A stretch of DNA of 27,480 nucleotides. It comes from Prevotella sp. CAG:891 (GTDB taxonomy: Bacteria > Bacteroidota > Bacteroidia > Bacteroidales > Bacteroidaceae). The stretch is taken from contig FR901735.1 of the NCBI GenBank assembly GCA_000437675.1, positions 1-27,480 of the forward strand. Direction: 5' to 3'. The notes beneath the pieces are model-generated. The model had not been told where the DNA came from. It worked only from the letters and a program-made list of their open reading frames with translations, and ran no database searches. Below, one piece after another: positions 7,901-16,600 of this stretch (the first letter of the stretch is position 1; the number at the start of each line of letters is the position of its first letter). Both the position numbers and the translations under genes were made by a program.

Positions 7901-9437
7901 ACTGATCAACACCTCGAAATATGGTGCCAAGAAGCTGGAATGGAAACTCCAGAGTGCTGCCAACGTTATGGCAGGCGAGGGCGAACTCATTGCCTTCCGT
8001 CCTGACCAGCCCGGTATTTATGACGTAATTCTGACGGCTACGAACGAAGCCGGACAGAGCACGGCTACCGAAAAGGGCGGACTCGTGGTGTGCAACGCCG
8101 ACAGTAAAAACGGCTTGAACTTTACGGGCAACGCTTCTCTGAAACTGACGAAGGTGCCCTTCAAAAAGGGACAGCGCGAATTTACCGTAGACTGGTGGAT
8201 GAATCCCCGTCAGCTCAAGGCTATGGGCAACGGTATCGGCGACAACGTGAAGGACTTTATGATTACTACCTCGTCGAACGGTGCTATGGAAGTAACCGTT
8301 GACGGACGTAAGGTTACTTCGGGAGCCAACTTCGTAATTCCCGGCAGCTGGCATCACTATGCACTAAAGCTCAAGAATGGTTCGCTCTTCTTCTACCGCG
8401 ACGGTGAAAAGAAGGCTACCATGGTGGTTGGACGCACCATTCCCGAACTCAGCCAATTCTGCATCGGCGGCAGCGTAGCTCCGTTCGACGGACAGATTGA
8501 CGAGTTCCGCGTGTGGAGCAAGTCGATGACCGACGCTAAACTCCAGGGCTACTGCAACCAGCCGCTCGAAGGTGCCGAACTCGAAACGGCTATCAGCAAG
8601 GACGGCTTACAGCTTTACTATCAGTTCAACCAGGCTGGTGGCGACGTGCAGGATGCTACCCCCGCTGCTAACCACGGTGTGCGCACGAACTTCGGTCCGG
8701 AAGGCGACGCCTGGGGCTTGTCAAAGGGTGTGTTCTCGCTCAACTTCACCGGAAAGGCTGAGGATGTAACGGCTAAATTCCTGACGAACTACAAGGCTCC
8801 GTTTGCTACTACCGGCAAGGTGGTGAACACTGGTGCCCGCTTCAAGGAACTGGATGACTGGACGCTCGAAAATGTTGACGCTCAGGGTACCGGTTTCCAT
8901 GTCGACACACAGAAAGACAGCTACATGACCATTACCACGACGTGGGACGGCTTCTCGGCAAGCATCGAAGACCAGAAAACGTATCAAACGATTACGCTTC
9001 CTGCCGGTGCTTACGAATTTACCGCCAACTATGGCAAATGGGAAGGTCAGGCTGTGAACACTTACCTGGTGGCTGCTGCCGGCAAGGCTCTGCCCAACAC
9101 GGCTGACCTCGATGCCGAAGCATTGGCTTACTTGCGCATGGAACCTGTGGGTGCTACGAAATCGAACACTTTGATTTTTGCACTGACTGAGGAAACCGAA
9201 GTAAGCATTGGTTTGCTGGCTAACCAAAGCGGTAAGAACTGTATGTCGCTCGAAAGCTTCAACCTCAAGAAGCTTAGCTATCAGCCCATCGTAAACGATC
9301 CCTCGGGCGTAGATGGCATCGTTACTGAAAGCAAACCGCGCGACAACAAGATTTACGACCTCTTCGGTCGCCGTGTGCTCACTCCGCAGAAGGGTGGTGT
9401 GTACATCATCGGTGGTCAGAAGGTAGTTATCAAGTAA
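4989..9437 (+). CDS. Secreted papain-like (C1A) cysteine peptidase with LamG, PKD and sorting tail
   Basis: This 1482-residue protein has a signal peptide (MKKLLTLTLLAGSMVPQSLFAQ). The catalytic domain spans about 60-330: Gln70 and Cys75 in FNQDGGSCGSAS, His247 in VDHALTIVGYDD, and Asn283 in IIVNSWGDGW, the papain Gln/Cys/His/Asn set. A calcium-loop-like DLNGNGKFGE lies between His and Asn. Downstream are a fibronectin-III-like region (about 487-560), a LamG-type domain (570-724), three PKD-like domains (780-864, 866-950, 951-1036) and a second LamG (1040-1195). A DUF5013-like domain follows (about 1250-1435), then a tail, KIYDLFGRRV...GGVYIIGGQKVVIK. It probably degrades protein outside the cell or at the outer membrane, with the LamG and PKD units binding glycans or proteins. 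It is monocistronic, with its own promoter and double terminator. The substrate is unknown. Confidence 0.85.
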   Translation: MKKLLTLTLLAGSMVPQSLFAQEVDRTKYPDFSAKINPDASLMRIKNTRGQRPAYVNNAETKHFPPVFNQDGGSCGSASRICYMFTHELNAFRNLDGKDPNNYYPSHFVWLLTNGNSGKDAFVQHIGVPSAAIYGGQTYSKYFGNQDTTNPDFGWMTGYDKWYSAMFNRMLQPKNFPVSVQTEEGREAVKNWLWNHNGDDEFSAGGIAGIGVASGGQWFNIESTPTNDEIGVTGKFYVKKWGTQVDHALTIVGYDDRIEFDLNGNGKFGEKSADEVGAWIIVNSWGDGWCNNGFIYCPYAHAVPAFNANGTHPNNYWMPEIYRVRKNYEPQRTIKLKMNYSRRSELYLSAGVSADLNATEPESAVAFEHFKYAGDGNGGWSEPAPEVPMLGRWADGKLHEEPMEFGYDLTDLSAGYDANQPLKYFFIIDTRNYAEGTGKIHAASIIDYVQNAKGVETPFFADGQTVDIQNKGKRTIISVVVQGRGVNAPQNLSQTEDKLMWQAPVKSSSVLTGYKVYKNGELVATLAPDVLSYDLNAEETGVCTYSVSAIYGEKESTKVNLVQTVGKTAQKNVNFKKSGLRIPGVFGNTYQKATIEYWMNCNSLSDWNQSAGPGWGNFMFHANSDGRLTVGWNTNGDRMDISGAYTRGQWKHIAIVIDGHKMTAYINGVRRNSFTSDLFSGVGGFGDLVFTNAQGKSLDAKVDEFRIWKTARTDKEIKDNYNKEFGDAGLPEDLMVYYKGDMINDNGVMKLRDHTVGQHHGVILDANYTAMNLGGPTLTAPADLSVAINEPAGTVYAGVPVKLSAKAGLGVESLSWSATEAGMNALKVISPVATFAKAGAHTVKVVAHNIQGETTEAERVINVAESPAPTAEFTASKTTVPAGDAVSFIVKNFVQGYTYHWDMPGAEEETADAPNAAAVYNMPGKYKVTLTVTGPDGKKASSEVEITVAQVAPLASFRVEPNVVMKGEWTKLINTSKYGAKKLEWKLQSAANVMAGEGELIAFRPDQPGIYDVILTATNEAGQSTATEKGGLVVCNADSKNGLNFTGNASLKLTKVPFKKGQREFTVDWWMNPRQLKAMGNGIGDNVKDFMITTSSNGAMEVTVDGRKVTSGANFVIPGSWHHYALKLKNGSLFFYRDGEKKATMVVGRTIPELSQFCIGGSVAPFDGQIDEFRVWSKSMTDAKLQGYCNQPLEGAELETAISKDGLQLYYQFNQAGGDVQDATPAANHGVRTNFGPEGDAWGLSKGVFSLNFTGKAEDVTAKFLTNYKAPFATTGKVVNTGARFKELDDWTLENVDAQGTGFHVDTQKDSYMTITTTWDGFSASIEDQKTYQTITLPAGAYEFTANYGKWEGQAVNTYLVAAAGKALPNTADLDAEALAYLRMEPVGATKSNTLIFALTEETEVSIGLLANQSGKNCMSLESFNLKKLSYQPIVNDPSGVDGIVTESKPRDNKIYDLFGRRVLTPQKGGVYIIGGQKVVIK

Positions 9438-9451
9438 TACATGCTCAAACA

Positions 9452-9480
9452 AACTGCCGGAGCTGAAGAGTCCGGCAGTT
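9452..9480 (+). terminator. First hairpin after the peptidase gene
   Basis: AACTGCCGG (9452-9460) pairs with CCGGCAGTT (9472-9480). The following T-run is short, so this may act together with the next hairpin. Confidence 0.6.
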
Positions 9481-9495
9481 TGCTGAACCCTTAAG

Positions 9496-9541
9496 AAAAC
9501 TCCCCGAAAGGTGCTTGACAAAGTGCCCTTCGGGGAGTTTT
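9496..9541. terminator. Second, bidirectional-type terminator hairpin
   Basis: AAAACTCCCCGAA (9496-9508) pairs with TTCGGGGAGTTTT (9529-9541). A-tracts and T-tracts at the two feet would let it work on either strand. Confidence 0.75.
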
Positions 9542-9565
9542 GCTGTTATAAGAAAAGCCGAAAAA

Positions 9566-9597
9566 TTTGTATTTCAGCGCGAAAAGCATTACTTTTG
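9566..9597 (+). promoter_or_regulatory. Promoter of the dapB cluster
   Basis: TTTG (9566-9569), 20 bases, then TACTTTTG (9590-9597): a full match to the Bacteroidetes -33/-7 pattern, 44 bases before the dapB ATG. Confidence 0.75.
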
Positions 9598-9641
9598 CTT
9601 ATCATTAAACAGAATACAAAACTAACGTCCTCCTAAGCTTT

Positions 9642-10397
9642 ATGAAAATAGCATTGATAGGCTATGGCAAGATGGGCCATATCATCGAAGAAATAGCGCT
9701 GAAGCGCGGACACCAAATCGTATCGATTATTGATGTGAACAACATGGACGACTTCGACTCTGACGCATTCCGCAGTGCCGATGTGGCCATTGAATTTACA
9801 AACCCCACTGCTGCCTACGGCAATTATTTGCGCGCATGGGAACAGGGCGTCAAAGTGGTGAGCGGAAGCACGGGATGGCTGGCCGAACACGAGGCTGACG
9901 TGCGACGTGCTTGCACCGAAGAGGGACACACGCTGTTCTGGGCTTCGAACTTTTCGCTGGGCGTGGCCATTTTCTCGGCGGTCAACAAATACCTGGCGCG
10001 CATCATGAACCGTTACCCCGATTACGACGTGAGCGAGGTGGAAACGCACCACATTCATAAACTCGATGCGCCAAGCGGTACGGCTATCACGCTGGCTGAA
10101 CAAATCTGCGCCGAAATAGACCGCAAAACGGATTGGGTGAAGGGCGAGGTGAAAAATGCTGATGGCACCGTTAGCGGCTCGAAATGCCACCCCGACAACT
10201 TGCTGCGCATCGACGCGGTGAGAGAAGGCGAAGTACCGGGCATTCACACCATTACTTACAACTCTGAAGCCGACCTTATCGAAATAAAGCATTCGGCGCA
10301 TAACCGTTCGGGATTTGCCCTGGGCGCGGTGCTGGCTGCGGAATTCACGGCTACGCACGAGGGATTGCTCACGACCGACGATCTGTTCAACTTTTAA
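9642..10397 (+). CDS. dapB: 4-hydroxy-tetrahydrodipicolinate reductase
   Basis: DapB reduces hydroxy-tetrahydrodipicolinate with NAD(P)H in the diaminopimelate/lysine pathway, which supplies peptidoglycan precursors in the cytoplasm. The 251-residue protein starts with the nucleotide-binding loop MKIALIGYGKMG (Gly7-Tyr-Gly-Lys-Met-Gly12). It carries the substrate-binding and catalytic motif ETHHIHK (134-140) followed by PSGTA (144-148), and the C-terminal HSAHNRSGFALGAVLAA. Length is typical. It leads a same-strand cluster with lepB, an S26 paralog and a WbqC-like gene, an order also found in other Bacteroidales. Its promoter is at 9566-9597. Confidence 0.95.
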   Translation: MKIALIGYGKMGHIIEEIALKRGHQIVSIIDVNNMDDFDSDAFRSADVAIEFTNPTAAYGNYLRAWEQGVKVVSGSTGWLAEHEADVRRACTEEGHTLFWASNFSLGVAIFSAVNKYLARIMNRYPDYDVSEVETHHIHKLDAPSGTAITLAEQICAEIDRKTDWVKGEVKNADGTVSGSKCHPDNLLRIDAVREGEVPGIHTITYNSEADLIEIKHSAHNRSGFALGAVLAAEFTATHEGLLTTDDLFNF

Positions 10398-10505
10398 ATC
10401 CTCCAAAAACGAGCCTTTACATCGCAGATATTGAGTTTGGGGAGAGCCGGAAACGGCCTTTTCACCGCGCATTTTCTGACACAAGGGCTCCAACTCTTCA
10501 CAACC

Positions 10506-11996
10506 ATGACTACTGACAACAAAGCCGCACAAAAAACCAAACCGGGCAAGGCTGGATGGATAAAATTCACGATTGTTACGGCCCTTTGGTTGCTTTTCCT
10601 CATTTGGGTGAAATCCTGGTGGGGACTGATTGTGTTGCCGCTTATTTATGACCTTTACATTTCGCGCAAAATAAAATGGGGCTGGTGGCGCGAACCCGAA
10701 GTAGGCCCCGTAACCCGCTTTATCATGAGCTGGGTTGATGCCATCGTGTTTGCCTTGGTGGCTATCTACTTCCTCAACCAATTTTTCTTCCAAAACTTTG
10801 TCATCCCTTCATCGTCGCTCGAAAAGACATTGCTCACGGGCGATTACCTGCTGGTGTCGAAACTGTCGTACGGCCCGCGCATTCCGCAAACTCCGCTGTA
10901 CATGCCGCTGACACAGCACACGCTGCCTGTGCTGGGATGCAAAAGCTACTTGGAGCACCCGCACTGGGATTACCGCCGCGTTGAGGGCTTGGGCAAGGTG
11001 GAACTCAACGACATTGTGGTGTTTAACTATCCGGCCGGCGATACGGTGGCGCTGAACGCACAAAATCAGGATTATTACCGATTGGCTTACCAGTCGGGCG
11101 ACCAGTTGCTCGGAACGCCTGCTACACAGCCCGGCGAACTGCCCGTACCGGCTTCGGCTGCCATTACGCCCACCATGAGCTACGAACAGCAACAGCAAGC
11201 CTATCGCAAAATTTACAATGCAGGTGTGCAGTATATGCGCCAAAATGCAGAACAGTTTGGCGACATCGTGTACCGACCCACCGACCGCCGCGAAAACTAC
11301 GTGAAACGCTGCGTGGGACTGCCGGGACAAACGCTGCAAATCAAGAATAACGTGATTTACCTGGACGGTAAACCGAACCGCGAACCCGAAAACGTGCAGT
11401 ATGCCTACGAGGTGACCTTCGTACAGGAAATTCCTGACGAACTGAAACGCGAATGGGGCATTACGAACGAGGACCTTTACGCTTCGCGAAACGGCAATGT
11501 GGCGTGGATGCCGCTGACCAATGCTGTGAAAAAACAGCTTGAAAAACGTACCGATTTGGTAAGTTCCATTAAGCCGGCCCTGCCTGCTGCCGATTGGCTC
11601 TACCCCCAGAACATGGCTAAAAACTGGACTACGGCGAACTATGGACCGCTGTGGATTCCGAAAAAAGGAGCTACGCTGAAACTTACGCTCGAAAACTTGC
11701 CTATTTACGAACGTCCCATCCGCAACTACGAGGGAAACTCGCTCGAAGTGCGCAACGGACAAATCGTAATCAATGGCAAGCCCACAACTGAATATACCTT
11801 TAAACTCGATTATTACTGGATGCAGGGCGATAACCGCGACAATTCGGCCGACTCGCGCTTTTGGGGCTTCGTGCCTGAGGATCACGTGGTGGGCAAACCG
11901 CTATTCGTTTGGCTCTCGCTCGACCCTGACTATGGATTGTTCGACGGCGGCGTGCGCTGGAACCGCATCTTTAAACCCGTCTGGGACATCCGGTAA
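10506..11996 (+). CDS. lepB: Signal peptidase I (S26), long Bacteroidetes form
   Basis: LepB removes signal peptides from exported proteins at the periplasmic face of the inner membrane. The ATG at 10506 is chosen; a TTG 75 bases upstream would extend the frame but lacks family support. The 496-residue protein has N-terminal membrane segments (about 20-50 and 78-98). The nucleophile is Ser104 in VIPSSSLEKTL (the SGSM box, with Ser for Gly) and the general base is Lys267 in RRENYVKRCVGLPG. The late boxes DYYWMQGDNRDNSADSRFWG and VPEDHVVGK are intact. An insertion of more than 100 residues separates the lysine region from the GDNRDNS box, as is common in Bacteroidetes LepB. It lies 108 bases after dapB and upstream of a degenerate paralog. 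Confidence 0.93.
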   Translation: MTTDNKAAQKTKPGKAGWIKFTIVTALWLLFLIWVKSWWGLIVLPLIYDLYISRKIKWGWWREPEVGPVTRFIMSWVDAIVFALVAIYFLNQFFFQNFVIPSSSLEKTLLTGDYLLVSKLSYGPRIPQTPLYMPLTQHTLPVLGCKSYLEHPHWDYRRVEGLGKVELNDIVVFNYPAGDTVALNAQNQDYYRLAYQSGDQLLGTPATQPGELPVPASAAITPTMSYEQQQQAYRKIYNAGVQYMRQNAEQFGDIVYRPTDRRENYVKRCVGLPGQTLQIKNNVIYLDGKPNREPENVQYAYEVTFVQEIPDELKREWGITNEDLYASRNGNVAWMPLTNAVKKQLEKRTDLVSSIKPALPAADWLYPQNMAKNWTTANYGPLWIPKKGATLKLTLENLPIYERPIRNYEGNSLEVRNGQIVINGKPTTEYTFKLDYYWMQGDNRDNSADSRFWGFVPEDHVVGKPLFVWLSLDPDYGLFDGGVRWNRIFKPVWDIR

Positions 11997-12071
11997 GCAC
12001 AAATAGCACAGACAGCCGTGTGCCCGCGCTGCGGCATTCAACGCGCTGTCAATCAATAGTTACCGCACTGC

Positions 12072-12731
12072 ATGAAATTCATCCGCACACTTGTATGCCC
12101 TGTACTGCTGACGGCTTCGCTGCTGTTGGCCGTACGGGGCTTGCTCGTTACGCACGTGCAATTACCGCCCGACACGGCGGTATATGGCTTGCAGCCTAAC
12201 CAACACGTGCTGGTGAGCCTTACTTACTACGGGCTGAAGGTGCCGGGCGAAGCCATCTGGGGATACCATCGCTGGGGATACCGCGTGCCCGAATGGGGAG
12301 ATGCTATCTTATTTAACTTGCCCCGACCAAAGGCACAGCACGGACCGGGACCCGAAACCGTGGGAATTTGCCACGCACTGCCGGGCGAAACCGTATGGAT
12401 TGACCCCGTACGGCAAAAAGTGCTGCCGGCACGCACTTCGCCCGACGCACAACCCATCGTTATTCCGCAACGCGGACGACGCATCAAAATTACACCACAC
12501 AACGCGCGCCTCATGGCTTACTTGCTGCGCACTTACGAAAAAGCACGCGCTGAAGCCAATGCGCAAGGTGAACTGCTGATTGACGGTGAAAAGGTGCATT
12601 CAGTGAAAACTACACGCGATTATTACTGGATGGAAACGCGCCCCGATGCTTATGTGATGGTGCCGCACGATGCGCTGGTGGGTAAAATTATCTATGCACA
12701 TCCTGTGAAGAAACCGAACGGCAAAAATTAA
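12072..12731 (+). CDS. Catalytically degenerate S26 signal peptidase paralog
   Basis: This 219-residue protein aligns with the neighbouring LepB without gaps around the active site. LPPDTAVYGLQPNQHVLVS (31-49) replaces IPSSSLEKTLLTGDYLLVS, putting Thr35 at the nucleophilic serine. ETVGICHALPGE replaces ENYVKRCVGLPGQ, putting Gly98 at the catalytic lysine. The GDNRDNSADSR box is absent: DYYWMETRPDAYVMVPHDALVGK. An N-terminal membrane segment (about 7-27) and the fold-defining LPGE and DYYW...LVGK elements persist. The frame is intact with no stops, so this is a kept non-catalytic homologue rather than a decaying gene. It may be a partner or scaffold of LepB, 75 bases upstream; that role is inference. 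Confidence 0.8.
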   Translation: MKFIRTLVCPVLLTASLLLAVRGLLVTHVQLPPDTAVYGLQPNQHVLVSLTYYGLKVPGEAIWGYHRWGYRVPEWGDAILFNLPRPKAQHGPGPETVGICHALPGETVWIDPVRQKVLPARTSPDAQPIVIPQRGRRIKITPHNARLMAYLLRTYEKARAEANAQGELLIDGEKVHSVKTTRDYYWMETRPDAYVMVPHDALVGKIIYAHPVKKPNGKN

Positions 12732-12741
12732 CGAAACCGAA

Positions 12742-12783
12742 CGGTAAATCATTAGCCCGGAATGGTAAATCATTAGCTCGAAA
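12742..12783 (+). repeat. Two 21-bp direct repeats between the S26 paralog and the WbqC gene
   Basis: AACGGTAAATCATTAGCCCG and AATGGTAAATCATTAGCTCG (20 of 21 bases shown) follow each other directly. Function is unknown. Confidence 0.6.
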
Positions 12784-12834
12784 TGACTGCAAATGCTTTC
12801 CATCTACCCCTAAAAAACATACGCTCAATCACAC

Positions 12835-13482
12835 ATGCCTACCCTTTTGCTTTCAACGGCCTATATGGCCCCTATCGAATACTACGCCCACTTGTATGCG
12901 GCAGGTCATGCCGTGGAAGATCGGGGCGAACATTATGTGAAACAAACCTTTCGCAACCGTTGCTACATTGCCACGCCCAACGGACCACAGGCGCTGACGC
13001 TGCCCGTGGTGCGCACCGGAGCGGCTCACATGGCTACGCGCGACATTCGCCTGTCGGACCACGGGAACTGGCAGCACTTGCATTGGAATGCGCTGGTGTC
13101 GGCCTACGACAATAGTCCGTTCTTTGAATACTACGCCGACGACTTCCGCCGCATTTATGAGCGGAAATACGAGTTTTTAGTTGATTTCAACGCAGATTTG
13201 TGTCAGCTCATCCTCGAAGAACTTTCGCTTGACCTGCCCATAGCTGTCAGCGGCACTTATGTCGATGCCACGCCCGCCGAGGATTTCACCGATTTGCGCC
13301 AGGTGCTTTCGCCCAAAGCGCAGCCCTGTGTACCGGGCGAAACGTCGGCTACCGGCTTCTGCGCAAAGCCCTATTACCAGGTGTTTGCCGAACGAACGGG
13401 CTTTTTGCCGAACCTGAGCATGGCAGACTTGCTATTCAACATGGGACCGGAAAGCCGGCTGGTGCTGCGCGGCAGCATTTAA
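12835..13482 (+). CDS. WbqC-like family protein
   Basis: The 215-residue protein matches the WbqC-like family, members of which are linked to polysaccharide gene clusters and have no firmly proven reaction. Family-like features are the N-terminal LLSTAYMAPIEYYAHLY, RNRCYIATPNGPQALTLPVV, HWNALVSAYDNSPFFEYYADDFR, and the C-terminal YYQVFAERTGFLPNLSMADLLFNMGPES. No signal peptide or membrane segment is visible. It closes the dapB-lepB-S26-like cluster, about 100 bases after the S26 paralog, an arrangement seen in other Bacteroidales. The start at MPTLLLSTAYMAP fits the family. Confidence 0.85.
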   Translation: MPTLLLSTAYMAPIEYYAHLYAAGHAVEDRGEHYVKQTFRNRCYIATPNGPQALTLPVVRTGAAHMATRDIRLSDHGNWQHLHWNALVSAYDNSPFFEYYADDFRRIYERKYEFLVDFNADLCQLILEELSLDLPIAVSGTYVDATPAEDFTDLRQVLSPKAQPCVPGETSATGFCAKPYYQVFAERTGFLPNLSMADLLFNMGPESRLVLRGSI

Positions 13483-13568
13483 CAGTCGAAAGGCACGAAA
13501 CCAGTCGGAATGTAAACTACTGCCCCACTTTTTTGCCCTATTTGTCGGATTTTACGACCAATAATTCG

Positions 13569-13576
13569 TACATTTG
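13569..13576 (+). promoter_or_regulatory. Putative -7 box for the beta-galactosidase gene
   Basis: TACATTTG fits TAnnTTTG, about 70 bases before the ATG. The nearest upstream TTTG (13541-13544) is 24 bases away, longer than the usual 19-21. Confidence 0.45.
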
Positions 13577-13644
13577 CACCAACTTGCCGTAAGGCTCATT
13601 CAACGAAAAACATATTCACAAACCATACATACACATTTATTATT

Positions 13645-16600
13645 ATGCGCAAGACAAAGATGACCCTTTTGGCAGGGTTGATTGCTGCTCCCTTATGGGC
13701 ACAGGTAGCGCCGCTCGGAGGCTACTTCTACGGACAGATGCCCGCCCCCACCGGATGGGAATGGCAAAGCCCTGACTCTGTGGCCTACAACAAGCAGCAA
13801 CCACACGCGTGGTTCTTCTCGTTTGCCAACGTCGACGAGGCACGCAAGGTGTTGCCCGAAAACAGCTCGCTCTGGCAGTCGCTCGATGGCGAATGGCAAT
13901 TCCACTGGGCCTCGAACCCCGATCAGCGCCCGAAGGACTTTTACAAAACAGACTTCGACGCCTCGAAATGGGACAACGTACAGGTGCCCATGAACTGGAA
14001 CCTGGCCGGACGCCAAAAGGACGGCTCTTTCAAATACGGTAAGCCTCTTTACTCGAACCAGCGCGTAATATTCCAACACTCTGTAAAGGTAGGCGACTGG
14101 AAAGGTGGCGTGATGCGCACTCCGCCCAAGGACTGGCAGAGCTACACCGACCGCAACGAAGTGGGTTCGTACCGCCGCACCTTTACCATTCCTGCTGCAT
14201 GGAAGGGCATGCAGGTTTGCCTGAACTTCGACGGTGTCGACTCGTTCTTCTATCTGTATGTCAACGGCAAATACGTGGGCTTCTCAAAGAACTCGCGCAA
14301 CTTGGCACAGTTCGACATCACCCCTTACCTTAACGAAAAGGGTGAGAACCTGGTAGCCGTTGAAGTGTATCGCCACAGCGACGGTTCGTTCCTCGAAAGT
14401 CAGGACATGTTCCGTCTGCCGGGTATTTTCCGTACCGTTTCGCTCACGGCCAAACCGCAGGTTCAGGTGCGCGACCTCAAGGCTATCCCCGACTACGATG
14501 ACACTTACACGCATGCCAAACTCAACATCTCGGCTTTCGTCAAGAACCTGACGAAGAAGGATGCCAAGGGCTACAGCATCAAATACTCGCTCTTCGAAAA
14601 CAAACTCTATTCGGACGAAAACACCCTGGTGCTGAACCAGACTGCTCCGGTGGCTACCGTTGGCAAGAACAACGAAATTGTGGCAGAGTTTACGCTCGAT
14701 GCCGGCAACACCGTGAAGCCTTGGAGCGCCGAAGCTCCGCACCGCTATACGCTGGTGGGCGAACTGTTGGACAAGAAGGGACGCACCGTCGAAACCTTCT
14801 CGACCATTGTGGGCTTCCGCGAAATCGAAATCAAGAACACACCGGCCGACAAGGACGAATTCGGACTGGCCGGACGTTACTACTACCTGAACGGACAGCC
14901 CATCAAGATGAAGGGTGTGAACCGTCATGAAACGAACCCCGAAACGGGTCACTACATTACGCGCGAACAGATGGAAAAAGAAGTGTTCCTGATGAAGCGC
15001 GGCAACATCAACCATGTGCGTAACTCGCACTACCCCGATGCACCCTACTGGTACTACCTCTGCGATAAATACGGTATCTACCTCGAAGACGAGGCCAACA
15101 TCGAGAGCCACCAGTACTACTACGACAAGGAAAGCCTTTCGCACGTACCTGAGTTCCGCAACGCACACATTGCGCGCAACATGGAAATGGTACACGCCAC
15201 GGTGAACTCGCCTTCAGTGGTGCTTTGGAGTTTGGGCAACGAGGCCGGACCGGGCAAAAACTTTGTGGACTGCTACAACGCTATCCGCAAATACGACACT
15301 TCGCGTCCTGTGCAGTACGAGCGCAACAACGACATCGTCGACATAGGTTCGAACCAGTATCCCTCAATTCCCTGGGTACAGGGTGCGGTAAAGGGTAACT
15401 ACAACATGAAGTATCCTTACCACATTTCTGAATATGCTCACTCTATGGGTAACGCCTGCGGTAACCTCATCGACTACTGGGAGGCTATCGAAAGCACCAA
15501 CTTCTTCATTGGCGGTGCCATCTGGGACTGGGTGGATCAGGCTATGTACGGCTACGACAACGGCAACCGCTACTTTGGTTACGGCGGCGACTTCAGCCAG
15601 GACAACAAGCCCAACGACGGTATGTTCTGTATGAACGGTGTGATGCGTCCCGACCTCAGCCCAAAGGCACAGTACTACGAAGTGAAGAAGGTGTACCAGA
15701 ATGTTGGCGTCAAGGCGGTAGACATGAAGAAGGGCTTGGTTGAAATTTTCAACAAAAACTACTTCGAACCGCTCACGCAGTACAACATTCAGTGGGGACT
15801 TTACAAGGATGGCGTACTCGTTGGCAGCATGCAGCCGCTGCAGGGTCCGCGCAACATTGTTGGTCCGCGCGAAAAGCAGGTGTACACCCTGCCTTACAAC
15901 TACAACGAGCTCGACCCGGCAAGCGAATACTTTGTGAAAGTGGTGTTTGCCCTGGCCAGCGACAAACCTTGGGCAAAGCAGGGCTATGTGCAGATGGAAG
16001 AACAGCTGCGCGTACGCGGTGCACTCGAAAAGGCACCTGCCGTTCAAACCCTGGCTGCCGAAAGCAAGGGCAAGGTAACGACCACGAACGAAGGCAACTT
16101 CACCGTGGTGAAGGGCGAAGGATTTACGGCTAAGTTCGACAAGCAAACGGGTTCGCTCGCTGCGCTGACTTATGGTGCCCAAACCATTATTCGCGAAGGC
16201 GAAGGTCCGAAACTCGATGCTTTCCGTGCCCCGACAGACAACGATGCCGGTATCGGCTATCCCAACGCCTGGTTCCAGTACGGACTTTACAACCTGCATC
16301 ACAAGGTGACGGGTGCAAAGACGATTACGAAGAAAGACGGCACCGTGCAGTTGAGCTTCACCGTCGAAAGTCAGGCTCCCGAGGGTTCACGCCAATACTA
16401 CGGCGATCGCGACCGTACGCCCGAAAAGACGTACAGCTTCGACATCGACAAGAAGAAACTCGGTCCCGACGACTTCAAGTTCACCACGAACCAGATTTAC
16501 ACCGTTTATCCCGACGGTTCGATCGAACTGCAAAGTGCCATTTCGGCCAACCGCGCTTCTGTGGTACTGCCGCGCATCGGTTATGCCTTGCAGTTGCCCG

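Noticed and set aside
7020..8357. Minus-strand open frame of 445 codons inside the peptidase gene
   Set aside because: Antisense shadow of a confirmed coding region with no recognisable domain.
9633..10793. Long minus-strand open frame (386 codons) opposite dapB and lepB
   Set aside because: It lies fully antisense to well-supported genes, shows no family motif, and is explained by codon bias of the plus strand.
10809..11885. Minus-strand open frame of 358 codons opposite lepB
   Set aside because: Antisense shadow; lepB motifs on the plus strand are unambiguous.
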